Shown here piece after piece: positions 22,251-30,387 of a stretch of DNA of 64,000 bases. The notes beneath the pieces are model-generated. The model was not told the origin of the DNA, ran no database searches, and saw only the letters and a program-made list of their open reading frames with translations. The translations under genes and the position numbers were made by a program. How positions within the stretch are numbered: the stretch's first letter is position 1; every line of letters begins with the position of its first letter. Source of the DNA: a virus; IMG/VR virus record IMGVR_UViG_3300025435_000018, positions 1-64,000 of that record; one strand, given 5' to 3'.

Positions 22251-22852
22251 TTTATTCCTCTTCCAAGTATTGTGCCGTACACAGGCTCTTCTTCTGTGTA
22301 TAGTACTTCAAATCCATAATTCAGCAGGTAAGGCACGACTGCCCCACTCTTGCCACTGTAGTGTCCCCACCACTTGTTGTACCAAGTGTCATCGCATACC
22401 ACAAGACTCTTGGGTGCCATGGCCTTGATGGCCAGTTCAGCCTGCCGCAAGTGTGCTCGTTGACTGTTGACATTGTTCATTTCGTAGCCTAGTTCTTTGT
22501 AGCGTTGCTGTTGCTCTAGTACAAAGCCTTCGGTCTTTTCCGGATGCCAGTCCCAATCAAAGTTGTCTAGATATAAGAAACTGATATAATTGGTATGTGC
22601 CGGAAATGATTCTAAGAAACTTTCTCCACTGCTGTTGACGACCTCCACATTGGGAATGGTCATCAGTCTCAAGGTGTTGCAGTGATAGGGATCAATGTCT
22701 ACAGTGAACAGGTATTTGCCGCGCTGTTGTGCCCAAGCGGCAATGGTCTTGGTACTACCATCGTCACCGGCACGACCACAGCCAATCTCAATCCAAGTAC
22801 CAACTTCAAGTTGGTCAAGGTATTGCTCGGCTTGACGAAATACCTGTCCCAT
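22247..22852 (-). CDS. class I SAM-dependent methyltransferase-like (201 aa)
   Basis: Motif I is WIEIGCGRAGDDGSTKTI (residues 19-36) and motif II is FTVDIDPYHC. A motif IV-like FLYLDNFDWDW segment follows, then ALVVCDDTW-type strand (KSLVVCDDTWYNKW). The layout resembles CmcI / Methyltransf_24 small-molecule methyltransferases. Substrate unknown; in a phage it could modify a sugar, a base or a protein. The start overlaps no other gene, and the upstream gene ends 3 bases before. Confidence 0.7.
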   Translation of the reverse strand: MGQVFRQAEQYLDQLEVGTWIEIGCGRAGDDGSTKTIAAWAQQRGKYLFTVDIDPYHCNTLRLMTIPNVEVVNSSGESFLESFPAHTNYISFLYLDNFDWDWHPEKTEGFVLEQQQRYKELGYEMNNVNSQRAHLRQAELAIKAMAPKSLVVCDDTWYNKWWGHYSGKSGAVVPYLLNYGFEVLYTEEEPVYGTILGRGIK

Positions 22853-22854
22853 GT

Positions 22855-23025
22855 TTACTTGTCGCCGCGATTACGAGCACTACGTTGGCGGCTTGCGTCT
22901 TGTTCAATCTTGACAAAACTGCGAATAAACGCACCACGAGCGTGATTGTCAGTGATCTGTGCCGCGGCACGTTTCACTTCTTTAGAGATTTTTACAGCCT
23001 TGCTGTCATAGCCTTTACATGTCAT
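22855..23025 (-). CDS. small basic protein (56 aa)
   Basis: Found in a gap: MTCKGYDSKAVKISKEVKRA, then AAQITDNHARGAFIRSFVKI and a basic end. AAGGAG sits 9 bases before the ATG, a strong ribosome binding site. It is Lys/Arg-rich and helical; a nucleic-acid-binding role is possible but unproven. Confidence 0.7.
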   Translation of the reverse strand: MTCKGYDSKAVKISKEVKRAAAQITDNHARGAFIRSFVKIEQDASRQRSARNRGDK

Positions 23026-23026
23026 T

Positions 23027-24157
23027 TTACTTAGCTCCTTTAAAATTGCCTTGTTGGTCGTAGTTATTCATATCTGCCATGGCCTCGTCCTCAGCAGTCA
23101 GTATCTCAACAGATTTACCGCAGTCCGGACATGCCATATTACCGTCTACATCGTGTGTATCGTCGATTGGCCCTTCCCATGCACACGCTGTACACGCACA
23201 GTTAATGATTCCAGGGACATGATGTGATTCACTAAAATTGGTAATAATTTGATCTAGTTCATCGCGTAGATCCTGCTCGTCCGGGTCATAGGCAATGCCT
23301 TGCCATTCCTTAATTTTGATTTCGTCTTCGCTGTAGGCGCTGGTCCAATGTGTGCCAGTCCAACGTGCTTGATAGGTGTAACTGTTCTTACCTGCTGTGC
23401 GAACCAGATAGTTGCCCACACGCACTGGTTTGATTTTCTTAGGAAACCATTCAGTCATGGTATACTCAATGTCATCCATGTTGCTGTACTTTTCCCAGGT
23501 GTTCGAATCTTTGATGAGATAAAAAGCAAGGTCGCTGCTTTTACCATTAGTGTTGCCACCCCAGTTGTCTATAGTGTTGCCGGCATATTCAACCTGGTTA
23601 ATGATGTCGTTGCCATCCACTTCATCGTAACTGAGTGTGAGTTGTGTGATGTCAAACGGCTGTGTGAGTTCAATCTCACCTTCAAAGAATGTGCCCTTTT
23701 CGTTGCTCACACCCAAGAACACCACTGTGCCTGCGGGCTTGCTGCCAATGTACACTTCTTCACCGCCGCCCCATTCGGGTTCATCTTCTTCACCGCCCGA
23801 GATGTCTTCAAGGCTGCGTTCATACACCACTTGATCGTTCTCGTCCAGAATCTGTAGTGTGCCAGCCGAGCGGTCAACACCATGACAGTGTCCCATGTCA
23901 TCGCATTCGTACCAACTACCTGGAGGGAATGGTTGCATATCTTCGGGGATGTTGTGTTCTTCAGCATAGTCACTGTCCCAGCAATAGTCGCTGAGATCAA
24001 GTCGGCGTGCTCGAAAGTAATCGTAGATCTTGCGATCCACTGTGCCCATGACGTATTCACCACCATAGCCCCACATTTGAATCTTGTAGGTACGTGGTGT
24101 AAACTTGAGTACTTCCATTAACTTTTCATGTTCAGTGTTGACTGTTTCTGTTGACAT
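23027..24157 (-). CDS. large hypothetical protein with C-terminal zinc ribbon (376 aa)
   Basis: Unrecognised overall. A Trp/Asp/Gly-rich N-terminal half (PPGSWYECDDMGHCHG, then EEDEPEWGGGEEVYIGSKPAG) is followed by a beta-rich middle (TQLTLSYDEVDGNDIINQVE). Near residues 325-355 there is a zinc-ribbon-like CxxC pair (CACTACAWEG ... MACPDCGK). It is very acidic and comes after a -10 box and an AGGAGC site before the ATG at 24157. It may be a regulatory or scaffolding protein; no function can be assigned. Confidence 0.75.
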   Translation of the reverse strand: MSTETVNTEHEKLMEVLKFTPRTYKIQMWGYGGEYVMGTVDRKIYDYFRARRLDLSDYCWDSDYAEEHNIPEDMQPFPPGSWYECDDMGHCHGVDRSAGTLQILDENDQVVYERSLEDISGGEEDEPEWGGGEEVYIGSKPAGTVVFLGVSNEKGTFFEGEIELTQPFDITQLTLSYDEVDGNDIINQVEYAGNTIDNWGGNTNGKSSDLAFYLIKDSNTWEKYSNMDDIEYTMTEWFPKKIKPVRVGNYLVRTAGKNSYTYQARWTGTHWTSAYSEDEIKIKEWQGIAYDPDEQDLRDELDQIITNFSESHHVPGIINCACTACAWEGPIDDTHDVDGNMACPDCGKSVEILTAEDEAMADMNNYDQQGNFKGAK

Positions 24158-24224
24158 ATAGCTGCTCCTGATTAAATGCTATTATAACACGGTTGATGCT
24201 GTCTTGTTGCGTTTTTGGCTAACA

Positions 24225-24518
24225 TCATGTTCCAACCTTTAGTAGGGCCAGGGTCAAGGCACTTTCTTCTCGAAGATAGAAACGTCTACGCTTGGCACTG
24301 AATGACTGTTCATAGTGATAGTCTGGGTTGAACTTTTTAATAGGAAATCCATGGGCATTGGGTTCCTCTATGATGTGGTCTCCATACATCTCTTTGAACT
24401 GACCGATCAGCTTGACAAACAACAGACGATCTTCACGATGTTGCCAACGAAACTCTACAATGTAATGATAGCCCAAGCCATAGTACTTGTAGCGGCCATC
24501 ACTTTTAAACTGTCGCAT
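24225..24518 (-). CDS. small protein, divergent family member (97 aa)
   Basis: Ends REESALTLALLKVGT, a decayed version of the F-x-L-[RK]-W tail. Upstream is an aromatic-rich beta region (YKYYGLGYHYIVEFRWQHRE), as in the other members of the family. A gene of unknown function at the end of its transcription unit. Confidence 0.6.
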   Translation of the reverse strand: MRQFKSDGRYKYYGLGYHYIVEFRWQHREDRLLFVKLIGQFKEMYGDHIIEEPNAHGFPIKKFNPDYHYEQSFSAKRRRFYLREESALTLALLKVGT

Positions 24519-24520
24519 GT

Positions 24521-24814
24521 TCAGCCCTTAAGGGTGTGCCAGTACTCGGGATCACAGCCCAGGTACAGAGCATATTGACGATAGTTTCGCCACTTGACAA
24601 AACGGTTTACTGAGTTTTCGCACCAGCGAAAAAAGCTGTCTCTAAACCACAGTGGATTCAGTACAGCCACAATACACAGCGTCAGCACAAATGGAAATGC
24701 CACAATGGTTGTGACCCAGCGCCAGGTCTGTGCGCGATAATAGTTGCCGCCGTCTCTTGTTAGTTCTACTGTGTCTGGTAATCGACTGGTTTTTGGTGAT
24801 TGTGCTTCCATCAT
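24521..24814 (-). CDS. membrane protein (97 aa)
   Basis: One or two hydrophobic segments (TIVAFPFVLTLCIVAVL, about residues 35-52, then LWFRDSFF) between a polar N-terminus and a basic aromatic C-terminus (WRNYRQYALYLGCDPEYWH). CAGGAGAGT precedes the ATG, and a promoter of the standard type lies at 24830-24858. Unknown function. Confidence 0.7.
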   Translation of the reverse strand: MMEAQSPKTSRLPDTVELTRDGGNYYRAQTWRWVTTIVAFPFVLTLCIVAVLNPLWFRDSFFRWCENSVNRFVKWRNYRQYALYLGCDPEYWHTLKG

Positions 24815-24829
24815 ACTCTCCTGTACTGT

Positions 24830-24858
24830 ATTATACAGCCTTGTTCATTTAGTGTCAA
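24830..24858 (-). promoter_or_regulatory. sigma-70 promoter with AATG element
   Basis: TTGACA (24853-24858), a 17-base spacer beginning CTAAATGA, TATAAT (24830-24835), upstream of the ATG at 24814. Confidence 0.8.
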
Positions 24859-25058
24859 TATCTACGCAAAACTCGTATGGCAATTTCGCCACAACAATCG
24901 CAGGCACGGGATTGATAGTCGATATCATAGGCACCTTCTTTACGATGAGCTGGTTTGCCCCATTTTGTCCAAGTGTGCCAACCAAGCCAGCACCAACGGC
25001 TGGTCACAAGTTCGGGCTTGTCTGCTAGAATTCTAGCTGTGTTTTCCACTTCGTTCAT
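24855..25058 (-). CDS. Cys/Trp-rich small protein (67 aa)
   Basis: Unrecognised. It contains CWLGWHTWTKWGK and a later ACDCCGEIAIR zinc-like pair. This W-H-x-W ... C-x-x-CG arrangement occurs in small phage proteins of unknown role. It overlaps the upstream gene by ATGA at 25055-25058. Confidence 0.7.
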   Translation of the reverse strand: MNEVENTARILADKPELVTSRWCWLGWHTWTKWGKPAHRKEGAYDIDYQSRACDCCGEIAIRVLRRY

Positions 25059-25345
25059 GATGCATTTCCTGCGTCATCATAGTTGTAGTAACGACCAGCC
25101 TTCGCATTCCAATGGCGTGTGTCGTAGTAGTGTAACATGACTGTATATCCAAGTAAACCGATATCCAACATGACGCCAGCGTGATCCTCTCTGGTAGTCC
25201 ATCTAATACGGAAGTCCACAATGTTGTTGTCTTTGATGACTTGAATTTCCGCGCCAGTGTGTTTGCCCAACATGGCACTATTGTGATAGACAATGGCCCA
25301 ACGGTCACTAAATGGATTTTGTAATCCGAAACTAAAATTAATCAT
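25055..25345 (-). CDS. hypothetical protein (96 aa)
   Basis: Unrecognised. Beta-rich with DFRIRWTTREDHAGVMLDIG, then GLLGYTVMLHYYDTRHWN, which resembles small conserved phage proteins with a YDxRHW end. It is soluble, cytoplasmic and ends next to another small gene (ATGA coupling at both ends). Confidence 0.7.
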   Translation of the reverse strand: MINFSFGLQNPFSDRWAIVYHNSAMLGKHTGAEIQVIKDNNIVDFRIRWTTREDHAGVMLDIGLLGYTVMLHYYDTRHWNAKAGRYYNYDDAGNAS

Positions 25346-25629
25346 AGTTCAACTCCGAAATGTTCGTCCAGTTTATTGCGTAAGGTGGCCTGGTAAAGGT
25401 TCACACTTGTTTTGAGCGCAGGCATCTGGATGGTTTCATCTGCCTTTAACTCATTGCAAGTTTCTTTGCTTATTTTGGCACATTCCCGGACAATCAACTC
25501 GGCGAACCGTTCAGCAAAGCAATCTGGAATATACATCTTCTGTAATTCCAAATTGGTGTATTCATCATCTCGAATATAGTCAACATCGCTGACGGCCTTG
25601 TCAAAAAGTTCTTGAATTCGTTTGTTCAT
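25342..25629 (-). CDS. hypothetical protein (95 aa)
   Basis: Unrecognised, mainly helical (CFAERFAELIVRECAKIS). It ends LDEHFGVEL, which matches the HFGVE ending of the first gene in the window. The two may be remote paralogues. It overlaps a 38-residue membrane-peptide gene upstream by ATGA. Confidence 0.7.
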   Translation of the reverse strand: MNKRIQELFDKAVSDVDYIRDDEYTNLELQKMYIPDCFAERFAELIVRECAKISKETCNELKADETIQMPALKTSVNLYQATLRNKLDEHFGVEL

Positions 25630-25742
25630 CGTCCTGCCTTTGCATCGTTATAACCAATCAGATAACCCATCACCAATGCAAACATCATACCCGCAATGGC
25701 AATCGCTGTGCCAATGACAGGTCCCCAATCAAATTTGTTCAT
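25626..25742 (-). CDS. membrane peptide (38 aa)
   Basis: Found in a gap: MNKFDWGPVIGTAIAIAGM followed by MFALVMGYLIGYNDAKAGR. One transmembrane helix with a basic end. Both junctions are four-base ATGA overlaps, which strongly supports it as a gene. Confidence 0.65.
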   Translation of the reverse strand: MNKFDWGPVIGTAIAIAGMMFALVMGYLIGYNDAKAGR

Positions 25743-25912
25743 AGTAAAAATCCTATGGCTGCGCCAATCACAAATCCTGCCGAAGCCAGTAGGCTCCAAA
25801 AGGCCACAAAGCCCCAGTGGCTGTCAATCAAGCGCATGAATGGGCCAAGTTCATCGAGCCAGGCATTTTCTTGTTTGAGCAGGTCGGCTTCTCGTTGTTG
25901 CCAATAGTTCAT
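25739..25912 (-). CDS. membrane peptide (57 aa)
   Basis: Found in a gap. A soluble helical start (NYWQQREADLLKQENAWLDE) leads into a C-terminal hydrophobic helix (FVAFWSLLASAGFVIGAAIGFLL, given here as its span). It is a tail-anchored type peptide. It ends in ATGA with the next gene's start, and its own start lies close to the stop of the upstream gene. Confidence 0.65.
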   Translation of the reverse strand: MNYWQQREADLLKQENAWLDELGPFMRLIDSHWGFVAFWSLLASAGFVIGAAIGFLL

Positions 25913-25913
25913 G

Positions 25914-26240
25914 TCACGCTCCCAACATGGCCCACACGGCTGTTTTCTCTAAGTCTTGTTCAAACTCTGGATAAACTTCATCCAATCGTTGCTTATCAAC
26001 TTCTTGATAGCCTTTGTTCAACTTCTTGCGTTTCATGCCATCCACATCCCAGTCGCTGCCTTCCCAGATTTTTGTCTGTAGTGCTTTGCCGCGACGTCCC
26101 CAGAATGTCACGTACTTGTCTAGTGATGTGTAAAAATAATTCGGGGGCAACTTCTTGCCTCGTTCTAGCAAGATAATTCCCCACACTTTGTCACTGTTGG
26201 CTTTTTCATCTCGGCACCACAAAATATGTTCATACTTCAT
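25914..26240 (-). CDS. WGR-like domain protein (108 aa)
   Basis: The segment KYVTFWGRRGKALQTKIWEG followed by helices (LNKGYQEVDKQRLDEVYPEF) is reminiscent of WGR domains, which bind DNA ends or poly(ADP-ribose)-type partners. Similar small proteins are found in T4-like phages. I choose the ATG at 26240, after the GAGG ribosome binding site in the upstream gene. Function unproven. Confidence 0.65.
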   Translation of the reverse strand: MKYEHILWCRDEKANSDKVWGIILLERGKKLPPNYFYTSLDKYVTFWGRRGKALQTKIWEGSDWDVDGMKRKKLNKGYQEVDKQRLDEVYPEFEQDLEKTAVWAMLGA

Positions 26241-26457
26241 CAACAACCTCCGATCCTGTTTTCAAATCCCAACGTACTCGACTGCCCAATGCTGGCAGAA
26301 CTTTTTCGTATTTGTCCCACTCACTTCGGCAACGATTGGGCATACCAATTGAGCATACCACAGCCGCGCACAATTCACAACGATAGCCATAGCCCGAGCC
26401 TTCATCAAAGTGTGCTGTACCACCGCAAGGCAGATACAGTGGGTCATACTGATCCAT
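26230..26457 (-). CDS. Cys-rich protein (75 aa)
   Basis: Start at MDQYDPLYLPCGG (26457). Cysteines form CGG...YRCELCAAVVCS...NRC, suggesting a zinc-binding knuckle. The rest is short and charged. A longer frame reaches 26580 but would run through the upstream gene, so I shortened it. Unknown function. Confidence 0.65.
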   Translation of the reverse strand: MDQYDPLYLPCGGTAHFDEGSGYGYRCELCAAVVCSIGMPNRCRSEWDKYEKVLPALGSRVRWDLKTGSEVVDEV

Positions 26458-26818
26458 TACTTGCCTTTCGTTTGGCCTGTGTACGCTTGAACATTGCTGT
26501 ATAAGCTGGATTGTCTTTGACTGCTTCGATATAGTCTGCTGGTGGCCGTTCAATCCGGCCCACGCCAGTGTTGGGATCAACTAAACGCCACGCACCATTC
26601 ACCAACTGCGGATATGCTTTGCCTTCTGCGAACAACCGCACTTGACGATAACGTGCCTCAGCAATCATAATATCAAGCATTTCCTTTGTATAGGATTCTG
26701 GATTGTCATGTATCCAATTGATCACATTGACCAAATGACCGTCCTTCATGTCCTTGATCGGGATGCTACGGCCATCGGCTGTGCGCCACCAGCGCTCTCT
26801 ATCCAGTTCATGACTCAT
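26444..26818 (-). CDS. hypothetical protein (124 aa)
   Basis: Unrecognised. Soluble with a helical middle (GHLVNVINWIHDNPESYTKE). It is coupled by overlap to both neighbours. The N-terminal RWWRTADGRSIPIKDMKD segment is a conserved-looking motif for a small phage protein. Confidence 0.7.
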   Translation of the reverse strand: MSHELDRERWWRTADGRSIPIKDMKDGHLVNVINWIHDNPESYTKEMLDIMIAEARYRQVRLFAEGKAYPQLVNGAWRLVDPNTGVGRIERPPADYIEAVKDNPAYTAMFKRTQAKRKASNGSV

Positions 26819-27222
26819 ATCACAAATCCCACTCTACTAAGACTGGCCACGGCCTGACTATACTGTTCAGGATCGACCGTGATATATTCTTGACTGGGGC
26901 CACTGTTAAAGGTACGATTACGCAAACGGTCATACATATCTTTGCTGTCCTTAAGACCAAGTCCAGTCCAGGCACGAATCTCTTTGATACAATTCACTGC
27001 ATTGTTCTGTGCCGACGCACCAATGCCCTTCAACAAGATGCGATCATTGTAAGTACCAGTAATCATGGCAAAGAAGATTTGACCCTTTACATCAGGATCC
27101 AGCACACCGGCAATCTGCTCCCACAGTTCCAAGCCTGCATCAGCGCCATAGGCTTCTGTTATGCTACGCATAAAGTGAAGTCCATTGCTGATAATGGCTG
27201 TCTTGTGTTCTTCGGGTATCAC
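26815..27222 (-). CDS. ribosomal protein L7/L12 C-terminal-like protein (135 aa)
   Basis: After a helical N-terminal region, residues about 72-130 have the fold of the L7/L12 C-terminal domain: NAVNCIKEIRAWTGLGLKDS then KDMYDRL, matching K-x-x-x-IK-x-VR-x-x-TGLGLKEAK-x-L. The final strand AVASLSRVGFVI fits as well. In bacteria this domain recruits translation GTPases to the ribosome stalk. A phage copy could imitate or decoy that site; the role is inferred. Confidence 0.7.
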   Translation of the reverse strand: MIPEEHKTAIISNGLHFMRSITEAYGADAGLELWEQIAGVLDPDVKGQIFFAMITGTYNDRILLKGIGASAQNNAVNCIKEIRAWTGLGLKDSKDMYDRLRNRTFNSGPSQEYITVDPEQYSQAVASLSRVGFVI

Positions 27223-28529
27223 AGTTTTTCACCCTTAGCAAAGCCACGGAATGTTTTGAAACGTGGAAAGCGCAGGCTCCAAACGTCAGTGCTACCTTGG
27301 TTCAGTGTTGCGGCATCTGCACGTACTTCAATCACGCTACCAATGATGTCATCTGTGTAGAACTCGTCACGCTGTGCATCTGTATAGCCACCGCCAACTG
27401 ACACACGGATAAACTTGCCCGCATCTGTGCCTTCACAAAGCAGTGCGCCCATACGGCCCACATTCTTACCTGTGCCTTCTTCAACTGACACCACAGTAAG
27501 ACTGACTTCAATAAAGGGCTTCAGCTTCATCCAAGCACGACCACGCTTGCACTCATAGCCAGCGTCCAGGTCCTTGATCATGATGCCTTCATAGCCACCG
27601 GCTACTGCGGCAGCATTGATCTCAGTAAAACGTGCCTGACCTTCCACAGTGTCAAGGTCCACAACCTCTTGTCCCACTACTGTGACATTGGGCATGTGTT
27701 CGGCAATCAAACTGTACCAACCAAGCAGGCGTGCGCTACGCTCAACCTGTGCTGTGTTGCTACGACCCGCTAAAAACTCGTCTAAGGTGATCATGTCAAA
27801 CAAGTTCAACACGGCATCTTGTGTTTGTGCATTTTCTTTGCGGCGTGCCTGCTTCATCAAGTCTTGGAACGTGGCGCTCATGATCTCGCCATCCAACACC
27901 ATGGGCTCTTTAAAGAACTTGGCATGTCGAGCAATTTGTGCAACCACAGTAGGAAAGTTCACCAGCTCTTTGCCATTGCGGCTGTACTGGTCTACTTTGC
28001 CATCGGGGTAGACAATGGTAATAACACGCATACCATCAAGTTTGACCTCAATGATTTTCTTGCCCGTCATTTCATTTTCGTTGTTGGCGCTGTCCACAGC
28101 CAGCTGACATGAGAACACAGGAATCTCATACTTGCTGTTGATCTTGGCGACCATCTTGTTCACTGTTTTCTCACTGACACCACAGCGCAAGTCTTTGATT
28201 AGAATACGTCGGTACCAGTGATTCCATTCAGTTTCAGTTGCGTTTAGTCGCATGTGGTTCACTGCTGTGCGAGCAGCATCACCTGTGAGCTGGCGTTTAG
28301 CCAACTGTTCTGCTGTCTTCCAAAAAGTGTCTGGATTCAGCCCCCGACCGTCGCCTGTCTTTTCATCAACCTGCTTGATGCCAAATGTGATCATGCTGTC
28401 TAGGGTAGCACGTAGACCACGGAAGAATTCATCGTTGCCTGCTGTAGCTTCACGTTTGACCACTGCTTCTTTAAACAGGCGGCTGTTGTCTGATTCAAGC
28501 TCGATGATAACGTCCCAGGGTTTGTTCAT
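27219..28529 (-). CDS. ATP-dependent DNA ligase (T4 gp30 type)
   Basis: The catalytic lysine is in motif I (EVKLDGMR, Lys163; T4 uses Lys159). Motif III (LDGEIMSATFQDL) and motif IV (YEGIMIKDLDAGYE) follow, then motif V with AWMKLKPFIE. At 436 residues it is close to T4 ligase (487). It seals nicks in replicating DNA using ATP. I start it at ATG 28529 with AAAGGACC before it; a longer frame would start inside the promoter region. The promoter is at 28560-28588. Confidence 0.9.
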   Translation of the reverse strand: MNKPWDVIIELESDNSRLFKEAVVKREATAGNDEFFRGLRATLDSMITFGIKQVDEKTGDGRGLNPDTFWKTAEQLAKRQLTGDAARTAVNHMRLNATETEWNHWYRRILIKDLRCGVSEKTVNKMVAKINSKYEIPVFSCQLAVDSANNENEMTGKKIIEVKLDGMRVITIVYPDGKVDQYSRNGKELVNFPTVVAQIARHAKFFKEPMVLDGEIMSATFQDLMKQARRKENAQTQDAVLNLFDMITLDEFLAGRSNTAQVERSARLLGWYSLIAEHMPNVTVVGQEVVDLDTVEGQARFTEINAAAVAGGYEGIMIKDLDAGYECKRGRAWMKLKPFIEVSLTVVSVEEGTGKNVGRMGALLCEGTDAGKFIRVSVGGGYTDAQRDEFYTDDIIGSVIEVRADAATLNQGSTDVWSLRFPRFKTFRGFAKGEKL

Positions 28530-28559
28530 TGCAGGTCCTTTGTGTTTCTGTATGTGTAT

Positions 28560-28588
28560 ATTATAGCAGGGTTTGAGTTTCGAGTCAA
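28560..28588 (-). promoter_or_regulatory. sigma-70 promoter for DNA ligase
   Basis: TTGACT (28583-28588), a 17-base spacer ending in TGC (extended -10), TATAAT (28560-28565). It lies in the gap before the ligase ATG. Confidence 0.8.
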
Positions 28589-28612
28589 ATCCAAAAAAGT
28601 AGTACTTGAGTA

Positions 28613-28840
28613 CTACGTCCACCTCAACACGAATGCGGTGTAATCCGATTCTCGTTTAAAGTAGAATCTGACAATGGGACGACCACAATATGCATCATTA
28701 TAGACATACATAGACCTGCGCCACCACAGCATTTGGCTCATCTTGACACCGTCGGGCTTGGATTTGCCAAACGTTGCTCGTGCCCATTTAGTCACTGTGG
28801 GTGCGTTACTGTCTTCAATATCGAATGTGTAGTGTTTCAT
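28613..28840 (-). CDS. small F-x-L-R-W family protein (75 aa)
   Basis: Ends SDYTAFVLRWT, encoded ...TTG AGG TGG. It is the last of five consecutive family members here. The body is an aromatic beta region (YCGRPIVRFYFKRES). The ATG overlaps the TGA of the previous member (ATGA). Unknown function. Confidence 0.7.
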   Translation of the reverse strand: MKHYTFDIEDSNAPTVTKWARATFGKSKPDGVKMSQMLWWRRSMYVYNDAYCGRPIVRFYFKRESDYTAFVLRWT

Positions 28841-29070
28841 AGCCAAGTCAGGGCAAATACAGAGGCCAGGCCACCATCGCGAAACTTGAATGTTTGTGTA
28901 TTGTGTGTAGCGGGGCCTATGACATAGTTCTTACGCCTTGTGTGCCATTTCAACCAACCTTTGGCCTGCTCTACCCTGCGATCAAAGTCAAGGTATCTGT
29001 CACCGTTGCGTGGCACCAGTGTTACTTCGTGTTCATACACACGCTGACTTCTTCGTTGTCTACTGTTCAT
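28837..29070 (-). CDS. small F-x-L family protein (77 aa)
   Basis: Ends GLASVFALTWL, a variant where Thr replaces Lys/Arg. Basic N-terminus (NSRQRRSQRVYEHEVTLVPRN). AAAGGAATTGCA precedes the ATG. Same paralogous group as its neighbours. Confidence 0.65.
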   Translation of the reverse strand: MNSRQRRSQRVYEHEVTLVPRNGDRYLDFDRRVEQAKGWLKWHTRRKNYVIGPATHNTQTFKFRDGGLASVFALTWL

Positions 29071-29080
29071 TGCAATTCCT

Positions 29081-29326
29081 TTATGCCCACTTCAATACAA
29101 ATGCTGTGTGACTAGCTTCTTCATCCCAACGCAAGTACCAACCTTGAGTACTAGTTTGAATCAATTTACCACCCAAGGGTTTGAGTTTAAAATTAGCGAC
29201 AGTGATTTGTCGCCAGTCGTTATTATTAGCAACTTCTCCACAATGAATCCAAAAATTTTCAAAGTAATGCGGAAACTCGGCATCAAAGATACCAGCGGTT
29301 ACATCAACACGAAACTTGTCTGGCAT
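29081..29326 (-). CDS. small F-x-L-K-W family protein (81 aa)
   Basis: Ends EASHTAFVLKWA. The ATG at 29326 shares bases with the TAA of the upstream member (TAATG). The AGGTGG that encodes Arg-Trp of the upstream member lies 5 bases before this start and acts as the ribosome binding site. Function unknown. Confidence 0.7.
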   Translation of the reverse strand: MPDKFRVDVTAGIFDAEFPHYFENFWIHCGEVANNNDWRQITVANFKLKPLGGKLIQTSTQGWYLRWDEEASHTAFVLKWA

Positions 29327-29526
29327 TACAACCACCTCAATATGTACCAGTCGCGATCTCGTTTATCACGGAACTGTATTGTGTACTCCAAAGCCATCCA
29401 GCGTTGTCGAAACCCTGGCTCGCCAAAGTTTTCTCTGCACCATTCCAATACATCAGTTTTCTCACCAGCACGGGCTCGTGGCAAATCCACTGCCCATCTA
29501 ATTCCCGACGGTGTTAGTGTGTTCAT
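29326..29526 (-). CDS. small F/Y-x-L-R-W family protein (66 aa)
   Basis: Ends DRDWYILRWL. Typical small member with a central CRENFGEPGFRQRWMALE segment that is shared with other paralogues (W/C-x-E-x-F/W). The start (ATG 29526) overlaps the TGA of the gene upstream by four bases. The upstream AGG TGG codons serve as its ribosome binding site. Confidence 0.7.
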   Translation of the reverse strand: MNTLTPSGIRWAVDLPRARAGEKTDVLEWCRENFGEPGFRQRWMALEYTIQFRDKRDRDWYILRWL

Positions 29527-29729
29527 GCCCACCTCAATACAAACATCAAGTGATTGTCTGCGCGGCGAAATTCAAACACACCTTCGCTGACAAAGCGCCA
29601 ATTGTGTTGTTCGAAATTTTCAGCACACCACTGCATACAAGGTGTCCAACCTAGATACCCGCCGTTGGTCCACGGACTTGGCACACTTGCCACAATCCAC
29701 CCGTTGATAGGATTACGGGGCAGTTGCAA
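29523..29729 (-). CDS. small F-x-L-R-W family protein, TTG start (68 aa)
   Basis: Ends DNHLMFVLRWA. It has the recurrent CAENFEQHNWRFVSEGVFEFR segment (helix then two strands) preceding the motif. The best start is TTG at 29729, since GGAGG lies 6 bases upstream. Function unknown. Confidence 0.65.
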   Translation of the reverse strand: MQLPRNPINGWIVASVPSPWTNGGYLGWTPCMQWCAENFEQHNWRFVSEGVFEFRRADNHLMFVLRWA

Positions 29730-29730
29730 G

Positions 29731-30114
29731 TTATGCCTCCACAGATTGTTCGTTGAGTGCCATCCACATTTCTTCTTGCTCAGTGTAGATCAATTGATGC
29801 CGTTCAAGCACAGCACGACGGTCTGCCTCATCCATGTGAAGCCAAGCCTGTACTCGATCGTAACTGCCATATGCCTCAAGCGGCGCACAGTTAACAATCC
29901 AACGAGCCAGGTTCTTAAATGCTGTCACTGAGTTGGCGAGGTGGCTATGCAACATAGCACCTAAAAAGTCATTGGCCAAGACCGAAGTAAAACAACTGCC
30001 GGGCTCAAAGCCATAGAGCAAATAGCGATATACAGGATAAGCAAATTCGTCATCCACATGCCAGTAACTGAATGAGTCTTGGAATCGTTTTGTGCTGTAT
30101 TTTGTCAGTTTCAT
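29731..30114 (-). CDS. hypothetical protein (127 aa)
   Basis: Unrecognised. Helical with conserved-looking stretch FLGAMLHSHLANSVTAFKN and a C-terminal ERHQLIYTEQEEMWMALNE. It starts at ATG 30114 after an AAGGTGG site; a -10 box TATAAT is 22 bases upstream. It does not carry the C-terminal family motif although it lies inside the cluster. Confidence 0.7.
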   Translation of the reverse strand: MKLTKYSTKRFQDSFSYWHVDDEFAYPVYRYLLYGFEPGSCFTSVLANDFLGAMLHSHLANSVTAFKNLARWIVNCAPLEAYGSYDRVQAWLHMDEADRRAVLERHQLIYTEQEEMWMALNEQSVEA

Positions 30115-30162
30115 TATAGCCACCTTAGTCTACGCATTATAGCATCTGATTCACAGTTGTTG

Positions 30163-30387
30163 TCATAACTTCAATAAAAACATTAGATAGTGTTGTTCAT
30201 TATGGAATACCAAATAGCTTTGTCGTTCTCGATTACTGTAGTATTGTCCAATATCGTATTCTTCATCAAGCCAATGCCAAACTTTGGTTTGAGTTTTTGC
30301 TTTAAGGTAAGCATCTTTGATCTGGTCAAAATGAGTGTCAATTGACACCTTGTGTTTGAACCAATGATTAAACAAGTGTACTTTCAT
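30163..30387 (-). CDS. small F-x-L-K family protein (74 aa)
   Basis: Ends EQHYLMFLLKL, a form lacking the final Trp. The ATG (30387) overlaps the TGA of the upstream member, with TTGAGGTGG placed as the ribosome binding site. Tyr/His-rich body. Unknown function. Confidence 0.7.
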   Translation of the reverse strand: MKVHLFNHWFKHKVSIDTHFDQIKDAYLKAKTQTKVWHWLDEEYDIGQYYSNRERQSYLVFHNEQHYLMFLLKL